Assembly (NCBI GenBank): GCA_030042795.1
Contig: JASHYZ010000353.1
Location: 1 to 7,215, forward strand
Source: Terriglobia bacterium
GTDB lineage: Bacteria > Acidobacteriota > Terriglobia > UBA7540
DNA: 7,215 nt
Reading direction: 5' to 3'
The translations under genes were made by a program, and so were the position numbers. The stretch's first letter is position 1, and each line of letters begins with the position of its first letter. Of this stretch, positions 6,005-7,215 are shown one piece after another. The notes beneath the pieces were generated by a model. The model saw only the letters and a list, made by a program, of their open reading frames with translations. It did no database searches and had not been told where the DNA came from.

Positions 6005-6805
6005 TCAAATCACAAAGCCGCCGCTCACGTTGATGGACTGCCCGGTGATGAACCGCGATGCGCCGGAACACAGAAACAGCACCACATCCGCGACATCGTT
6101 GACATCCCCGAGTTTTCCGAACGGATGCCGTCTCTCCAACCTGCGGCGCACTTCCGGCTGAGACAGGTACTCAGCCGTCATTCCCGTCTCGAACATGCCC
6201 GGCGCCACGGCATTCACCCGAATGTTGCGTGGCGCCAATTCCAGGGCCCAATTGCGCGTGAAAGCGTCCACCGCCGCTTTGCTGGCGCGATAGAGGCTGC
6301 GTCCTTCGGCAGACGCGGTGCGGCCGGCGACTGACGATAAGTTGACGATGCGGGCACCGTCCCGAAGGAGTGGCAGCAACGTCTGCGTCAGCCAGAACAC
6401 GCCGAGCACGTTCGTCGCCAGCACCTCTTTCGCGGCCTTGGCCTTGGTGCTGCCGAGCGGCGTCAGCGGCCAGACGCCCGCATTGTTGATGAGCATATCG
6501 AGCGGAGTCGTCTGCAGTTCCGCTCCTAGCCGGTCGATTTCGTCTGTGTTGCTCAGGTCCGCCTGAACAATGCGGGCCGCTTTAATCGCCGAAGCCACTT
6601 TCTCAGCGGCGGCACGATTCCGGTGGTAATGAACAATGACTTGGGCGCCGGACTGCGCCAGACGCTCGGCGATGGCGCTTCCGATGCCGCGCGAACTGCC
6701 GGTGACAAGCGCGGTTTGGTTTTCGAGAGTGTGCGGCGGACTGCTGGGATTTGAAATCAAGGCGTTCTCGAGCGGGTGAAGGCGCGCAGCAGCGGAATCT
6801 CTCAC
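6005..6805 (-). CDS. Short-chain dehydrogenase/reductase (classical SDR, 3-oxoacyl-ACP-reductase-like)
   Basis: A 266-residue NAD(P)-dependent oxidoreductase with every classical SDR landmark: TGSSRGIG cofactor loop (35-42), ADLS (82-85), NNAG (107-110), N132, S157/S158 in NLSSVAG, the catalytic Y172-RAS-K176, PG at 202-203, and the C-terminal TGQSINVSGGFVI. R39 in the glycine loop and the basic residues after strand two (HYHRNR, 59-64) favour NADP(H). The best general match is the FabG-like group of ketone/alcohol reductases; the substrate is unknown. The start is uncertain. The assigned GTG at 6805 gives about 25 extra residues before the first beta-strand and has no clear Shine-Dalgarno; a TTG at residue 16 is an alternative and the true protein may be shorter. 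A composite inverted repeat separates it from the upstream DUF1501 gene on the same strand. Confidence 0.92.
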   Translation of the reverse strand: MRDSAAARLHPLENALISNPSSPPHTLENQTALVTGSSRGIGSAIAERLAQSGAQVIVHYHRNRAAAEKVASAIKAARIVQADLSNTDEIDRLGAELQTTPLDMLINNAGVWPLTPLGSTKAKAAKEVLATNVLGVFWLTQTLLPLLRDGARIVNLSSVAGRTASAEGRSLYRASKAAVDAFTRNWALELAPRNIRVNAVAPGMFETGMTAEYLSQPEVRRRLERRHPFGKLGDVNDVADVVLFLCSGASRFITGQSINVSGGFVI

Positions 6806-6861
6806 CTGCGTTGTGGGAGGCTACAAGACTAAGCTCTAACCCCTAAAACGGGCGATGAATC

Positions 6862-7088
6862 CTAGTGTTCGTTGAAAACATTTCGGAACTGTGTCATTCC
6901 GAGCCCGTTCGCTCCTCCGCTGCGAACGGTTCCTTCGCGTTGCTCAGGACAGGCTCTGAGCGCAGCGCAGGAGCTCAGGGTAAAGTTCGCGAGGAATCTC
7001 GCTTTGAAACTAAAGGAAATACAAGATTCCTCGTCGCCTGCGGCTCCTCAGAATGACAGTGTGGACGAGTTTTTCAACGAACGGCTAG
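6862..7088. repeat. Composite nested inverted-repeat element (TGTCATTCCGAG-type dispersed repeat)
   Basis: Outer arms: gttcgttgaaaa (6867-6878) pairs perfectly with 7071-7082, each flanked by ctag (6862-6865 and 7085-7088). Next layer: tgtcattccgag (6892-6903) pairs with 7047-7058, 11 of 12 bases. Inside are two local hairpins: ccgttcgc (6905-6912) with gcgaacgg (6922-6929), and cgaggaatct (6990-6999) with agattcctcg (7024-7033). The motif closely resembles short dispersed repeats common between genes in acidobacterial and other environmental genomes. It encodes no transposase, so it would be a non-autonomous element. As RNA it would fold into a long branched hairpin between the DUF1501 and SDR messages. 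The 63-codon plus-strand frame inside it is not regarded as a gene. Confidence 0.75.
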
Positions 7089-7215
7089 GCCAGCAAAGCT
7101 TTGTTGACCACCTGCCCGGCCACGTCGGTCAGCCGGAAGTAACGGCCCTGAAACTTGTAAGTGAGCTTGGTGTGATCGACTCCAAGCGAGTGCAGAATCG
7201 TGGCCTGCACGTCGT
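7085..7215 (-). CDS. DUF1501 family protein (partial, C-terminal 42 residues)
   Basis: The frame runs in from the right edge and ends at TAG (7085-7087). The visible residues ([20 protein letters not shown], then [16 protein letters not shown]) match the C-terminal signature of DUF1501 proteins: D-x-x-A-T-I-L-H-x-L-G-x-D, then R-x-x-R-L-T-D. These are sulfatase-like, usually Tat-exported proteins abundant in Planctomycetes and Acidobacteria and often paired with DUF1549/DUF1553 cytochrome-like proteins; their reaction is not established. The N-terminus and catalytic region lie outside the window. The stop codon falls in the outer ctag of the inverted-repeat element. Confidence 0.85.
   Translation of the reverse strand, partial: DVQATILHSLGVDHTKLTYKFQGRYFRLTDVAGQVVNKALLA

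Noticed and set aside
5942..6334. 130-codon plus-strand frame opposite the SDR gene
   Set aside because: Antisense shadow of a gene with complete SDR motifs.
6865..7056. 63-codon plus-strand frame inside the inverted-repeat element
   Set aside because: Its sequence follows entirely from the dispersed repeat, with no Shine-Dalgarno and no protein similarity that I recognise.

Overview
The window looks like a chromosomal segment of a GC-rich soil or sediment bacterium, most likely an Acidobacteriota member (Solibacter/Bryobacter-like). This is inferred from the combination of genes: a DUF1501 protein, a Tat-exported gluconate-dehydrogenase-subunit-3-like protein, a fused sugar-phosphate isomerase/aldolase of bacterial-microcompartment type, and short palindromes with a GGCT..AGCC core plus a 'TGTCATTCCGAG'-type dispersed repeat. 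No rRNA, tRNA, CRISPR array, phage gene or transposase was seen.

Left part (1-1143, minus strand): one uninterrupted frame runs off the left edge. It encodes an N-terminal EutT-like segment, a ribose-5-phosphate isomerase B (RpiB) domain, a low-complexity linker with a short amphipathic helix, a four-cysteine cluster, and the start of deoxyribose-phosphate aldolase (DeoC). This is the most interesting gene. Its architecture fits a sugar-phosphate-utilising bacterial microcompartment (BMC), in which DeoC would release acetaldehyde inside a protein shell. No shell gene lies inside the window, so that is an inference. A GC-rich palindrome has become part of the coding linker, and a related, longer palindrome sits in the 455-base gap upstream of the gene.

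Middle part (1599-4932, plus strand): four genes in a row with gaps of 47, 54 and 98 bases. They are a secreted transglutaminase-like protein, an orphan Tat-exported gluconate dehydrogenase subunit 3-like protein with no large GMC subunit beside it, a cytoplasmic 3-hexulose-6-phosphate synthase/3-keto-gulonate-6-phosphate decarboxylase family enzyme, and a six-helix membrane protein of unknown role. Spacing suggests a loose operon, but the functions do not form an obvious pathway. The hexulose-phosphate synthase-like enzyme and the divergent RpiB domain could both act on pentulose phosphates.

Right part (4946-7215, minus strand): a two-domain GNAT acetyltransferase, converging tail to tail on the membrane-protein gene with 13 bases between them; a classical SDR oxidoreductase; a nested inverted-repeat element of about 227 bases; and the C-terminal 42 residues of a DUF1501 protein whose stop codon lies inside the outer end of that element.
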